Source: Zavarzinia sp. (lineage in GTDB: Bacteria > Pseudomonadota > Alphaproteobacteria > Zavarziniales > Zavarziniaceae). Taken from it: 34,017 nucleotides of DNA. Under the pieces are notes generated by a model. The model ran no database searches. It saw only the letters and a list, made by a program, of their open reading frames with translations, and had not been told where the DNA came from. The stretch spans positions 1 through 34,017 of the forward strand of contig JAOZVS010000139.1 in the NCBI GenBank assembly GCA_025869435.1. The letters are read 5' to 3'. Numbering within the stretch: the first letter of the stretch is position 1; each line of letters starts with the position of its first letter. This document shows, piece by piece, positions 7,404 through 17,333 of the stretch. A program made the position numbers and the translations under genes.

Positions 7404-8371
7404 GACCGCAGGCGCGCCTTGAAGTCATAGGTGATGGTCACCACCGTCACCTCGTCCGCGCCGACGCTGGCGGCCAGCCGGGCGATACGGGCCTTCACCG
7501 TCGCGGCATCGCCCGCGATGCCGCGCGCGCCGACAAGCTCGAGGCGCTGGCGGGCGGCGGCGGGCAAGGAGTCGATATCGATGGTGGCCGGGTCCGGGAA
7601 GGGCACGTTGCGCCCCGCCAGCAGGTTCAGCACCCAGACATCGCGGGTCCGCACCAGATAGCGCGCCTCTTCGTCGGTATCGGCGGCCAGGGCGAAGAGC
7701 GCCAGCATCACCCGCGGCCGGTCATAAAGACCGGGGCGGAAACTGCGGCGGTAAGTCTCGATCGCCTGGGCCAGATTGTCCGGGTTGATGAAATGGGCAT
7801 AGGCGAAGCCCGCGCCGATCGCCCCGGCATAGGCGGCAGAATCGCCGCCCGAACCCAGCAGCCAGACATCCGGCACGCCGTCGCCGCGCGGCTGGGCATA
7901 GACGCGGGCGAAGGGATGGCTTTCCTCCATCCGCCCGGTGAGGAAGGAACAGAGATCGACCAATTGCTCGGGAAAGACTTCGGGGCCATAGGCCTGCGGC
8001 CCGGGGCGAAGCGCGGCGGTGGTGAGTTGGTCGCCGCCCGGCGCCCGGCCAAGGCCGAGATCGATGCGCCCGGGATAGAGGGTCTCCAGCATCCGGAAAC
8101 TCTCGGCCACTTTCAGCGGGGCGTAATGGGACAGCATGACCCCGCCGGTGCCGAGCCGGATCGACGAGGTGACGGCGGCCAGATGCGCTATCAGGATTTC
8201 GGGCACCGACCCCGCGAAAGCGGCCGAGGAATGATGCTCGGCGCACCAGAAGCGGTGATAGCCCAGCGCCTCGGCATGGCGGGCGAGCGCAATGGTTTCC
8301 CGCAGCGCCTGCGCCGCCGTGCCGCCGACCCGGATCGGCGACTGGTCGAGGACCGAAAGACTGAAGGCCAT
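7376..8371 (-). CDS. LLM-class flavin-dependent oxidoreductase (MsnO8/YhbW-like)
   Basis: Bacterial-luciferase-like TIM-barrel protein of 331 residues expected to use reduced FMN. Family features visible are SVLDQSPIR at the N-terminus, RFWCAEHHS, TSSIRLGTGGVML, and PGRIDLGLGRAPGGD, characteristic of the single-subunit MsnO8/YhbW group. The substrate cannot be told. It lies 4 bp downstream of the GST gene on the same strand, so the two are probably cotranscribed and may share a detoxification role. Its 3' end overlaps the convergent ABC exporter gene. Confidence 0.93.
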   Translation of the reverse strand: MAFSLSVLDQSPIRVGGTAAQALRETIALARHAEALGYHRFWCAEHHSSAAFAGSVPEILIAHLAAVTSSIRLGTGGVMLSHYAPLKVAESFRMLETLYPGRIDLGLGRAPGGDQLTTAALRPGPQAYGPEVFPEQLVDLCSFLTGRMEESHPFARVYAQPRGDGVPDVWLLGSGGDSAAYAGAIGAGFAYAHFINPDNLAQAIETYRRSFRPGLYDRPRVMLALFALAADTDEEARYLVRTRDVWVLNLLAGRNVPFPDPATIDIDSLPAAARQRLELVGARGIAGDAATVKARIARLAASVGADEVTVVTITYDFKARLRSYELLAPGG

Positions 8372-8375
8372 CGGC

Positions 8376-9002
8376 TCAGGCCGTCTTCGGCATCAGGGCA
8401 TCGTCGAGGGCGGTTGCGCGGATGTGAGCCGGACGCTCGATAAGGCGCTGCCAATAGGCGGCGAAGGCGGGCCTCGGCTCGGTCATGCCGAACTGGAGGC
8501 CAAAACCGATCTGCGAGCCCAGATAGACGTCGGCGGCACTGAAGCGGTCGCCTAGGATATAGGGTCCTTGCGCCAGCGCGGCCTCGACCGTGTTCATGAC
8601 ATCGGCGAAACAGCCGTAACCGACCATGGCGCGCTTGTCGGCCGGCACCTCGACCCCCATGGCCTTGTCGCCGAAAGATGCCTCATAGGGGCCGGCGGCA
8701 TAGAACAGCCAGCGATACCAGGCCCCGCGCAACGGATCGCCGATCAGGGGGGCTAGGCCCGCCTCGGGAAAGGCATCGGCGAGATAGGCGCAGATCGCCG
8801 CCGTCTCGGTCACCGCCACGCCCTTGTGGACGATGGCCGGCACCTTGCCCATGGGATTGATCTTCAGATAGTCGGGCGCCTTCATCGTGGTGCCATAGTC
8901 GAGCACGCGGGTCTCGTAGACTGCCCCCGCCTCCTCCAGCATCCAGCGCGCGATTCGCCCGCGCGACATCGGGTTGGTGTAGAGGATCAGATCGCTGGTC
9001 AT
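8376..9002 (-). CDS. Glutathione S-transferase family protein
   Basis: Cytosolic protein of 208 residues with a thioredoxin-like N-terminal domain (residues 1-80) containing the cis-Pro motif KVPAI (Pro55) and the glutathione-binding Glu66-Thr67, then an all-helical C-terminal domain with the conserved GDRFSAADVYLGS helix-capping motif. Ser13 in NPMSRGRIARW is the likely thiol-activating position. The start at 9002 has a GGGGAAA ribosome site. It is divergent from the HCCA-isomerase-like gene at 9100 (97 bp between starts), and both belong to glutathione-dependent families. Confidence 0.93.
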   Translation of the reverse strand: MTSDLILYTNPMSRGRIARWMLEEAGAVYETRVLDYGTTMKAPDYLKINPMGKVPAIVHKGVAVTETAAICAYLADAFPEAGLAPLIGDPLRGAWYRWLFYAAGPYEASFGDKAMGVEVPADKRAMVGYGCFADVMNTVEAALAQGPYILGDRFSAADVYLGSQIGFGLQFGMTEPRPAFAAYWQRLIERPAHIRATALDDALMPKTA

Positions 9003-9099
9003 GCTTGTTTCCCCACATTCATGGCGACGGGGAGTGTGTCACGGCGCCGTTCGGTGGCACCATGCGAAAAACGACAGGCAGACCCAAACGGGAGGGACC

Positions 9100-9705
9100 A
9101 TGCCCAGGCTCGAATTCTTCTTCGATATCTCCAGCCCCTGGACCTATCTCGCCTTCACCCGCATCGAGGCGGTGGCGGCGGAAGGCGGCGCGGATCTGGT
9201 GTTCCGGCCGATCCTCGTCGGCGGCGTGTTCAACGCCGTGAACGACAGCGTCTATGCCTGGCGGGAGAATCCGAACCCGGTCAAGATGCGCTATTACTTC
9301 AAGGACATGGCCGACTGGGCGCGGGAAGCGGGCATCACCATCGGCCAGCCGCCGGTCTTTCCGGTCAACAGCGTGAAGGTGATGCGCGGCTGCTTCGTGG
9401 CCGAGGAAGCGGGCGTCCTGGTGCCTTACGTCCGCGCCCTGTTCGAGGCTTACTGGGGCCGGCTGGAGGATATTTCGCGGGACGAGGTGATCATCCCCGT
9501 GCTCGACGACCTCGGGATCGAGCGCCGCGCCTTCTTCGACAAGATCAACAGCGACGACTACAAGGCGCGCCTGCGCGGCAATACCGAGGAGTTGGTGGCG
9601 AGGGGCGGCTTCGGCTCCCCCACCATGTTCATCGACGGCACCGACATGTATTTCGGCAACGATCGCCTGCCCCTGGTGCTGTCCGCCCTGAAGCGGTCGG
9701 CGTGA
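9100..9705 (+). CDS. 2-hydroxychromene-2-carboxylate isomerase-like (DsbA/kappa-GST) protein
   Basis: Protein of 201 residues of the HCCA isomerase/kappa GST family, a thioredoxin fold with a helical insertion. The N-terminal FFFDISSPWTYLAF holds the active Ser (Ser12, before Pro) that activates glutathione, and the cis-Pro region GGFGSPTMFIDG near residue 175 is conserved. The start at 9100 is fixed by GGAGGGA at 9091-9097. Members isomerise chromene carboxylates in naphthalene degradation, but genomes contain many paralogues of unknown substrate and no naphthalene genes are nearby. Confidence 0.93.
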   Translation: MPRLEFFFDISSPWTYLAFTRIEAVAAEGGADLVFRPILVGGVFNAVNDSVYAWRENPNPVKMRYYFKDMADWAREAGITIGQPPVFPVNSVKVMRGCFVAEEAGVLVPYVRALFEAYWGRLEDISRDEVIIPVLDDLGIERRAFFDKINSDDYKARLRGNTEELVARGGFGSPTMFIDGTDMYFGNDRLPLVLSALKRSA

Positions 9706-9747
9706 GGGGAAAGCCTCTATAATCCCAGACCTCGCCCGACAAACAAA

Positions 9748-9773
9748 AAGCCCCGCCGTCGCCGGCGGGGCTT
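9748..9773 (-). terminator. Rho-independent terminator (mainly for the acidic small protein)
   Basis: A perfect 11-bp stem (9748-9758 with 9763-9773) with a TCGC loop. Read on the minus strand it is followed by CTTTTTGTTTG, so it ends the minus-strand gene at 9795. It may also stop plus-strand transcripts from the isomerase gene, though the T-run on that side is poor. Confidence 0.9.
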
Positions 9774-9794
9774 CAAGACGGGATCCCTTGAGGA

Positions 9795-10010
9795 TCAATC
9801 GTCGTTGTCGGCGCCTTCTTCGAATTCGCCGTCTTCATATTCGAGTTCGGCGATCAGGAGGACCGCGGAGTCGCCCTGATCGTCTTCGATCACGTCGATC
9901 GCGCCGATCTCATAGACATCGACTTCGTCTTCGTCGAACGGCATGGCGAGACGCAGTTCAGTGTCGCCGTCGATCTTCGACAGTTCTGCAATAAGCTCGG
10001 AAACCTTCAT
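9795..10010 (-). CDS. Small highly acidic protein of unknown function
   Basis: Protein of 71 residues, of which 26 are Asp or Glu and only three are Lys or Arg. The N-terminus (MKVSELIAELSKIDGDTEL) resembles short conserved proteins found in phages and bacterial genomes that begin with a similar helix, followed by beta-strand-like segments and an Asp/Glu tail. The start at 10010 is preferred because AAGGGG lies upstream; a longer start at 10031 is possible. It has its own terminator and lies downstream of alaS on the same strand (79 bp). Function unknown. Confidence 0.8.
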   Translation of the reverse strand: MKVSELIAELSKIDGDTELRLAMPFDEDEVDVYEIGAIDVIEDDQGDSAVLLIAELEYEDGEFEEGADNDD

Positions 10011-10089
10011 GGTCCTGATCCCCTTTGGCACGACCGGTAGAATCTTGGGCAGACCATAACCGAGCCGCGTTGCAAGTCGAGGACTATTC

Positions 10090-12729
<2,640 letters not shown>

Positions 12730-12762
12730 GATCCTCTGAACCGCGCAAACCCCTATTGATCA

Positions 12763-12790
12763 GCCTTATTAGCCTTTGTTCCGCGCTCAA
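12763..12790 (-). promoter_or_regulatory. Possible alaS promoter
   Basis: On the minus strand TTGAGC (12790-12785) is followed after 16 bp by TAAGGC (12768-12763). The -35 is fair and the -10 poor. It is the only sigma-70-like element in the short gap before alaS. Weak evidence. Confidence 0.25.
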
Positions 12791-12802
12791 GTCCACCGCA
12801 GG

Positions 12803-13171
12803 TTACAGCTCGGGCACGGCGGCGGTACGGTCGACCGGGTATTTCACATAGAAAAGCGTGACCTCGTCGTCGACCTCGTAATCGAGCGGGGTCTCCTTGG
12901 GGAAGAACAGCACGTCGCCCGGACCGACGCTGTGGGTAACGCCCGAGGAGGTCACGCGCATGGCGCCGGCCAGAATCACCAGGACCTCGTCGAAGGGCAG
13001 GCACCAGGTGACGGTCAGGCGGCGGTAGGTGACGACGCCCGCCCCCATGGTGGACGAGACCTCGGGCCCGATCAGCTTGGCGATCTCGGCGTAATTGACC
13101 GCGGGCTGCCCCGGCTTGCCGAGATAGGTCGCGAACTGGCGGTCGGCCGCCTTGTAGCATTGCACGCTCAT
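12803..13171 (-). CDS. EutQ-like cupin protein
   Basis: Single-domain cupin of 122 residues. The segment LPFDEVLVILAGAMRVTSSG followed by VGPGDVLFFPKETPL and FYVKYPVD matches the EutQ/DUF861 cupin pattern, which is linked to ethanolamine utilisation. The usual metal-binding His residues of cupins are mostly missing, as is common in EutQ. The start at 13171 is chosen because it lies 2 bp after the Rieske oxygenase stop; a longer frame reading upstream would sit inside that gene. Its pairing with the oxygenase and proximity to eutBC suggest amino-alcohol metabolism. Exact function unknown. Confidence 0.85.
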   Translation of the reverse strand: MSVQCYKAADRQFATYLGKPGQPAVNYAEIAKLIGPEVSSTMGAGVVTYRRLTVTWCLPFDEVLVILAGAMRVTSSGVTHSVGPGDVLFFPKETPLDYEVDDEVTLFYVKYPVDRTAAVPEL

Positions 13172-13173
13172 GT

Positions 13174-14298
13174 TCAGGCCTCTTCCATCATGCGGGCGAC
13201 CAGGGTCTGAAAATGGTGGATCGGTGCTTCCAGCGCCGGCGAGAAACGGCCGCCGTCGAAGGCGCGGGAAACGCGGCCCTTCTGCAGCCGCTCGGCGATG
13301 GCGATGTCCTGGCGGTTCAGCTCGGCCCAGAGATCGTAAAGCGCCTGGCGCCGGGCGGCGTGTTCGGGCGCCGTCGCGCCATCGCCGACGAAATGGAAGT
13401 CCAGCCGCTCGGTCGAATGGCCTTCGTCGAGCGGGGTCACCGTCACGGTGAAATAATGGTCCGGCATCAGGAAGATCAGCACATTCGGAAACAGCGTGAG
13501 GAATTCGCCGAGCCGGGCCTTCCCGGCCGGCAGGCCGGGAAACGGCGGCAGCAGCACGGGCGCCCCGTCCCGCGTCGCCGTGCGGTTGCCGGTGCCGACG
13601 ATGGTGCCATCGATCACGTCGTGATGATCCTCGGCCTTGGAATATTCGTTCACCTGCGGATGGATGAAGGGCAGGTGATAGGTGTCGCAAAAATTCTCGA
13701 CCAGGAGTTTCCAGTTGGCCGCGATCTCGAAATCCATGCGGCCGGCCGGGCGGGTGGCGGCGAAATCATAATCCGCCCAGCGGGCGACGAGCGGCGCGGC
13801 ATGAGCCTCGAAAGGTTCGGCATCGCCCGAGAGATCGAGGAAGACGAGATCGTTCCACTGGGCGAGACGGATGGGCTTCAGGCCGTGGTCGGCGGGGTCG
13901 AACCCTTCCAGCGTGTGGCAGCCGATACCGCCGAAATGCGGCGTCGCGCGCAGGCCCCCTTCGAGATCGAAGGCCCAGGCGTGATAGGGACAGCGCAGCA
14001 GCTTCTCCCGCCCCGCCTCTTCGACGAGGAGGAGGCCCCGGTGGGTGCAGACATTGTGGAAGGCGCGCAGGATCCCGTCCTGCCCCCGGGCGAGAAAGAC
14101 CGGCTGCCCGGCCAGGGTCAGCGGCAGCACGTCACCCGGCGTCGCCACATCGGAAGCGGCGCCGACGGCGACCCAGCTTCGCGCCCACAGCCGCGCCTGC
14201 TCGCGGCGGAAGAAGCCGGGATCGGTATAGGCCTCCGCCGGCAGGCCTCTGGCCTGCGCGAGGGGGTGCTGGAGGGCGGACAACAGACCGTCAGGCAT
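13174..14298 (-). CDS. Rieske non-heme iron oxygenase, quaternary-amine/ring-hydroxylating alpha subunit type
   Basis: Oxygenase of 374 residues. The Rieske [2Fe-2S] ligands are Cys84, His86, Cys103 and His106 (CTHRG and CPYHAW). The mononuclear iron site has Asp205, His208 and His213 in ENFCDTYHLPFIH, with Asp331 in NRQDIAIAERLQ as the carboxylate ligand. The size and the QDIAIAERLQKG tail resemble the GbcA/CntA-like enzymes that oxidise methylated amines, more than multi-subunit dioxygenases; this assignment is from memory of motifs. No ferredoxin reductase is adjacent, so electrons must come from elsewhere. The ATG at 14298 is preferred to a TTG at 14307 because of ribosome-site spacing. 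It sits 12 bp after the regulator gene and 2 bp before the cupin gene. Confidence 0.88.
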   Translation of the reverse strand: MPDGLLSALQHPLAQARGLPAEAYTDPGFFRREQARLWARSWVAVGAASDVATPGDVLPLTLAGQPVFLARGQDGILRAFHNVCTHRGLLLVEEAGREKLLRCPYHAWAFDLEGGLRATPHFGGIGCHTLEGFDPADHGLKPIRLAQWNDLVFLDLSGDAEPFEAHAAPLVARWADYDFAATRPAGRMDFEIAANWKLLVENFCDTYHLPFIHPQVNEYSKAEDHHDVIDGTIVGTGNRTATRDGAPVLLPPFPGLPAGKARLGEFLTLFPNVLIFLMPDHYFTVTVTPLDEGHSTERLDFHFVGDGATAPEHAARRQALYDLWAELNRQDIAIAERLQKGRVSRAFDGGRFSPALEAPIHHFQTLVARMMEEA

Positions 14299-14310
14299 GG
14301 CAAGCAACCT

Positions 14311-14883
14311 TCACGACAGGGCGGGCATGATGATGAAAAGGGCGGTCGCCGGCAGCGTGGCCGAGGCATTGCCGAAACTATGCGGCCGGCGCGGGTCGTA
14401 GGTGAGCGTGTCACCGACCGAAAGCGTCACCACTTCCCCGGCGAAGCGAATGGTGACCGCCCCCTCCTCGACCAGAACGAAGACCTCGGCCGCGCGCAGG
14501 CTGTAAAGTTCCTCGCCGCCATCGGCGCCCGGCGCCAGATGGGACAGAACCGCCTGAAAGCGCCGGGTCAGGGCCGGGGACACCAGCAGGTCCGAGATGC
14601 CGCTGCCGCCGAATTCGATCGGCCGCCGGTCGGCGACACGAACGACGGCCTCCCCCGCCGCCTCGAACAGGGCCCCGACCTGCAGGCGCAGCACATCGCA
14701 GACCGCGAGCAGGGACGCGACGGACGGCGAGGTCTGGTCCCGCTCCACCGCCGAGAGGAAGCTCTTGGTCAGATCGGCGGCGGCCGCGACCTCGTCGAGG
14801 GTCATGCCCAGTTCCTGCCGCCGCGCCCGCAGCTTGTGCCCGATCTTCGCCCTGGGGCGGTTGACCTTTTCGATCTCGTCCAT
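14311..14883 (-). CDS. XRE-family regulator with C-terminal cupin domain
   Basis: Transcription factor of 190 residues. Residues about 12-66 form an XRE helix-turn-helix (LRARRQELGMTLDEVAAAAD with KSFLSAVERDQTSPSV), and the C-terminal half is a cupin ligand domain (ELYSLRAAEVFVLVEEGAV, then LSVGDTLTYDPRRPHSFGN). Regulators of this layout, such as PuuR-like proteins, often control amine or amino-acid catabolism. The ATG at 14883 is preferred; an upstream TTG at 14919 is possible. It heads the operon with the Rieske oxygenase and cupin, and an inverted repeat lies immediately upstream, so autoregulation is likely. Confidence 0.88.
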   Translation of the reverse strand: MDEIEKVNRPRAKIGHKLRARRQELGMTLDEVAAAADLTKSFLSAVERDQTSPSVASLLAVCDVLRLQVGALFEAAGEAVVRVADRRPIEFGGSGISDLLVSPALTRRFQAVLSHLAPGADGGEELYSLRAAEVFVLVEEGAVTIRFAGEVVTLSVGDTLTYDPRRPHSFGNASATLPATALFIIMPALS

Positions 14884-14885
14884 GA

Positions 14886-14910
14886 TTCCAACGGTTGTTG
14901 TGGGTTGGAA
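14886..14910. promoter_or_regulatory. Inverted repeat, candidate operator of the XRE-cupin regulator
   Basis: TTCCAAC (14886-14892) and GTTGGAA (14904-14910) form a perfect 7-bp inverted repeat around an 11-bp spacer, with an inner CAAC-G-GTTG half-palindrome. It sits just before the regulator's ATG and next to an AT-rich stretch (14911-14945) unlike the surrounding GC-rich DNA, where the promoter probably lies. Confidence 0.5.
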
Positions 14911-15033
14911 GTATATCAATAAATGACTTTGTTCATCAATGATGGATTATCACGCTTCGCGGAGCGCCAGATGGGGTATCTCCGATTTGGCGACATCTGC
15001 TAGGATCACGCATCCCCAGCGTTGGAGACGCTC

Positions 15034-15465
15034 ATGCCCCGCCCCCCTCTGTCCGGCCTCATCCTTTGCGCGGCGATGCTGGCCGCTGCTGTGCCGGCCC
15101 TGGCCGCGGGGGGGCCGCAGGGGCGCTTCGGTCTCGATGTCGAGACGACACAGGCCAACATGGTGGCCGCAGGCAAGTCCACGCCCCAGCTGCGCGAGAT
15201 GCTGAATCAAACGAAAGACCTGCTGTTTTTCGAATTTTCGGGCGATACCCTCACTTTCGTCACGGGGCCGTCCATGGGCAGCCGCGTCAACGGCCGTTGC
15301 CACTGGAAGCTGGACGGGACATCCGTCCTCGTCGACCGCTGCGTCGACGGCACCGGCACCGGACCCTTCCGCTTCACGGGAACCATGTCTTATGACGAGA
15401 GCACCAATGCCATCGCCGTTGTTGGTCCGAATTCGCCGGCCCCTGTCGTTTATGGCCATCGCTAG
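15034..15465 (+). CDS. Small secreted protein of unknown function (paralogue 1)
   Basis: Protein of 143 residues with a clear signal peptide (MPRPPLSGLILCAAM, cleavage after about PALA at residue 25). The mature part is predicted beta-rich with a G-x-F-x-L-D start, an LLFFEFSGDTLTF strand, and a Cys-x-Trp followed by a second Cys (GRCHWKL to VDRC), probably a disulfide. The ATG at 15034 has GGAGA five bases upstream; a TTG at 15022 would overlap that site. It overlaps the next gene, with which it shares this pattern. I recognise no family and give no function. Confidence 0.7.
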   Translation: MPRPPLSGLILCAAMLAAAVPALAAGGPQGRFGLDVETTQANMVAAGKSTPQLREMLNQTKDLLFFEFSGDTLTFVTGPSMGSRVNGRCHWKLDGTSVLVDRCVDGTGTGPFRFTGTMSYDESTNAIAVVGPNSPAPVVYGHR

Positions 15466-15835
15466 CACCCTGCTGGCCGGCCCGGTTTTCGCGGATGGAA
15501 ACATCGAAGGCGAGTGGCGCGTGGACCGGACGCTCAGCCTGCAGACCCTGACCGCGAGGAAAACGGTCTCGGCCGAGGAGGCTTCGGGCATCCTCGCCAT
15601 GTTCGGCGCGGCCACCCTGTCGTTCGAGGGGGCGAAGGCCCATGTCGCCCTTGGCCCCGCCCCGGTGACCTGCGCCTGGACCTGGGGCGAGGCGCGGGAA
15701 ATCCGTGTTTCCGCCTGTCTCGACAAACGCAAGCAGCCGGCGCCCGGCCCGGCGAAGCTGGAATTGTCGGGCGACGGCACCATCCGCCTGATCGAAGAGG
15801 ATGGCTCCGCCCTCGCCTTCCGCCGGGCGTCCTGA
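15407..15835 (+). CDS. Small secreted protein of unknown function (paralogue 2)
   Basis: Protein of 142 residues. The N-terminus has an RIRR charged region and a hydrophobic stretch ending in GPVFA-DG, a good signal peptide. The mature part mirrors the preceding protein: GEWRVD start, ATLSFEGAKAHV strand, and Cys-x-Trp then Cys (VTCAWTW to VSAC). The ATG at 15407 is preferred for its GAGAG site and signal peptide; ATGs at 15392 and 15452 are alternatives. It overlaps the upstream gene by 59 bp in another frame. A sigma-54 type promoter for eutBC begins right after its stop. Function unknown. Confidence 0.65.
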   Translation: MPSPLLVRIRRPLSFMAIASTLLAGPVFADGNIEGEWRVDRTLSLQTLTARKTVSAEEASGILAMFGAATLSFEGAKAHVALGPAPVTCAWTWGEAREIRVSACLDKRKQPAPGPAKLELSGDGTIRLIEEDGSALAFRRAS

Positions 15836-15836
15836 C

Positions 15837-15852
15837 TGGCATTTTTCTTGCA
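15837..15852 (+). promoter_or_regulatory. Sigma-54 (-24/-12) promoter upstream of eutBC
   Basis: TGGCATTTTTCTTGCA matches the sigma-54 consensus TGGCAC-N5-TTGCW, with the invariant GG (15838-15839) and GC (15850-15851) exactly 10 bp apart. It is 75 bp ahead of the eutB ATG, in the only gap before the operon. Transcription should start near 15863. Sigma-54 control would fit use of ethanolamine as a nitrogen source. No activator gene or obvious enhancer pair was identified. Confidence 0.75.
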
Positions 15853-15926
15853 CTGCAACACCAGCCGTCGATACCCTTGATTCGTCGGCATTCGGTAGTG
15901 AACACGGCGGTGTGAGGCGTTTTCAG

Positions 15927-17333
15927 ATGGCCTATTCGATCGCGCTGGACGGCACGAACTGGCGCTTTCCCGACCTTCGGGACCTTCTGGCCAAGGCCAC
16001 CCCGAAACGCTCGGGCGATGAACTGGCCGGTCTCGCGGCCGAGAGCGCGGTGCACCGAATTGCGGCACAGATGGCGCTTGCCGAGGCACCGCTTGCCGAT
16101 TTTCTGACCGCGACCTTCGTGCCCTACGAGATCGACGAGGTCACCCGCCTGATCCTCGACGGTCACGATGCCGCGGCCTTCCGTCCCATCGCCGCGATGA
16201 CCGTCGGCGAATTCCGTGAATGGCTGCTGTCGCCCCGGGCGACGCCCGAAGCCCTGGCCGCGATCCGCCCCGGCCTCACCCCCGAGATGGTCGCCGCCGT
16301 CTCCAAGCTGATGCGGCTGCAGGACCTGATCCTCGTCGCGGCGAAATGCCGGGTCGTCACCGCCTTCCGCAACACGATCGGCCTGCCCGGCCGCTTCGCC
16401 ACCCGCCTGCAACCCAATCATCCGACCGACGATTCGCGCGGCATCGCCGCCAGCCTCGTGGACGGGCTGCTGCTAGGCGCGGGCGATGCCGTCTTCGGCG
16501 TCAATCCGGCGACCGACGGGGTGCAGGACTATACCCGCGTCGTCGCCCTGCTCGACGATATCCGCGAGCGGTTGAACGTGCCGACCCAGACCTGCTGCCT
16601 CGGCCATGTCACCACCGCGATCAAGGCGATCAACAAGGGCGCGCCGCTCGATCTCGTGTTCCAGTCGATCGCGGGGTCGGAAGGCGCCAACGCCGGCTTC
16701 GGCGTCAGCCTCGCCACCCTCGCCGAGGCGCAGGATGCCGCCCTGTCGCTGGGCCGGGGCACGGTCGGGCGCAATGTCATGTATTTCGAGACGGGGCAAG
16801 GCGCCGCCCTCTCGGCCAACGCCCATCACGGCGTCGACCAGCAGACGATGGAGGCGCGCGCCTATGCCGTTGCCCGCCGCTTCGATCCCTTGCTGGTGAA
16901 CACGGTGGTCGGCTTCATCGGCCCCGAATATCTCTACAACGGCAAGGAAATCACCCGCGCCGGCCTCGAGGATCATTTCTGCGGCAAGCTGCTGGGCGTC
17001 CCCATGGGGGTCGACGTCTGCTACACCAACCATTGCGACGCCGATCAGGACGACATGGACGGGCTCCTGCTCCTCCTCGTCAACGCCGGGGTGAATTTCG
17101 TCATCACCGTGCCGGGCGCCGACGACGTCATGCTGAATTACCAGAGCCTGTCCTATCACGACGCCCTGTCGGCGCGGGATATCACCGGCCGCAGGCGCGC
17201 GCCGGAATTCGAGGCCTGGCTGGCCGAGGTCGGCCTGACCGATGGCGCCGGCCGCCTGCGGCCCGATCCCGACCCGCTGGCCATGCGTCCCGGCCTCGCC
17301 GCCCTCTCGGCCCGGCTGGAGGCGGCGGAATGA
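15927..17333 (+). CDS. eutB: Ethanolamine ammonia-lyase large subunit
   Basis: Catalytic subunit of 468 residues of the adenosylcobalamin-dependent enzyme that turns ethanolamine into acetaldehyde and ammonia. Family motifs are present along the TIM barrel: TRLQPNHPTDD (the Arg and Gln that hold substrate), GVNPATDG, FETGQGAALSANAHHGVDQQ (the Glu that binds the amine), GVDVCYTNHCDADQ, and PGADDVMLNYQS. Length matches the family. The ATG at 15927 has GAGG nine bases upstream. The stop overlaps the eutC start as ATGA. No microcompartment genes, EutA reactivase or EutE lie alongside, so the aldehyde must be handled elsewhere. Confidence 0.98.
   Translation: MAYSIALDGTNWRFPDLRDLLAKATPKRSGDELAGLAAESAVHRIAAQMALAEAPLADFLTATFVPYEIDEVTRLILDGHDAAAFRPIAAMTVGEFREWLLSPRATPEALAAIRPGLTPEMVAAVSKLMRLQDLILVAAKCRVVTAFRNTIGLPGRFATRLQPNHPTDDSRGIAASLVDGLLLGAGDAVFGVNPATDGVQDYTRVVALLDDIRERLNVPTQTCCLGHVTTAIKAINKGAPLDLVFQSIAGSEGANAGFGVSLATLAEAQDAALSLGRGTVGRNVMYFETGQGAALSANAHHGVDQQTMEARAYAVARRFDPLLVNTVVGFIGPEYLYNGKEITRAGLEDHFCGKLLGVPMGVDVCYTNHCDADQDDMDGLLLLLVNAGVNFVITVPGADDVMLNYQSLSYHDALSARDITGRRRAPEFEAWLAEVGLTDGAGRLRPDPDPLAMRPGLAALSARLEAAE

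Noticed and set aside
15836-15926. Cobalamin riboswitch before eutB
   Set aside because: The gap is only about 90 bp and has no B12-box-like sequence or adequate fold; a sigma-54 promoter explains it better.
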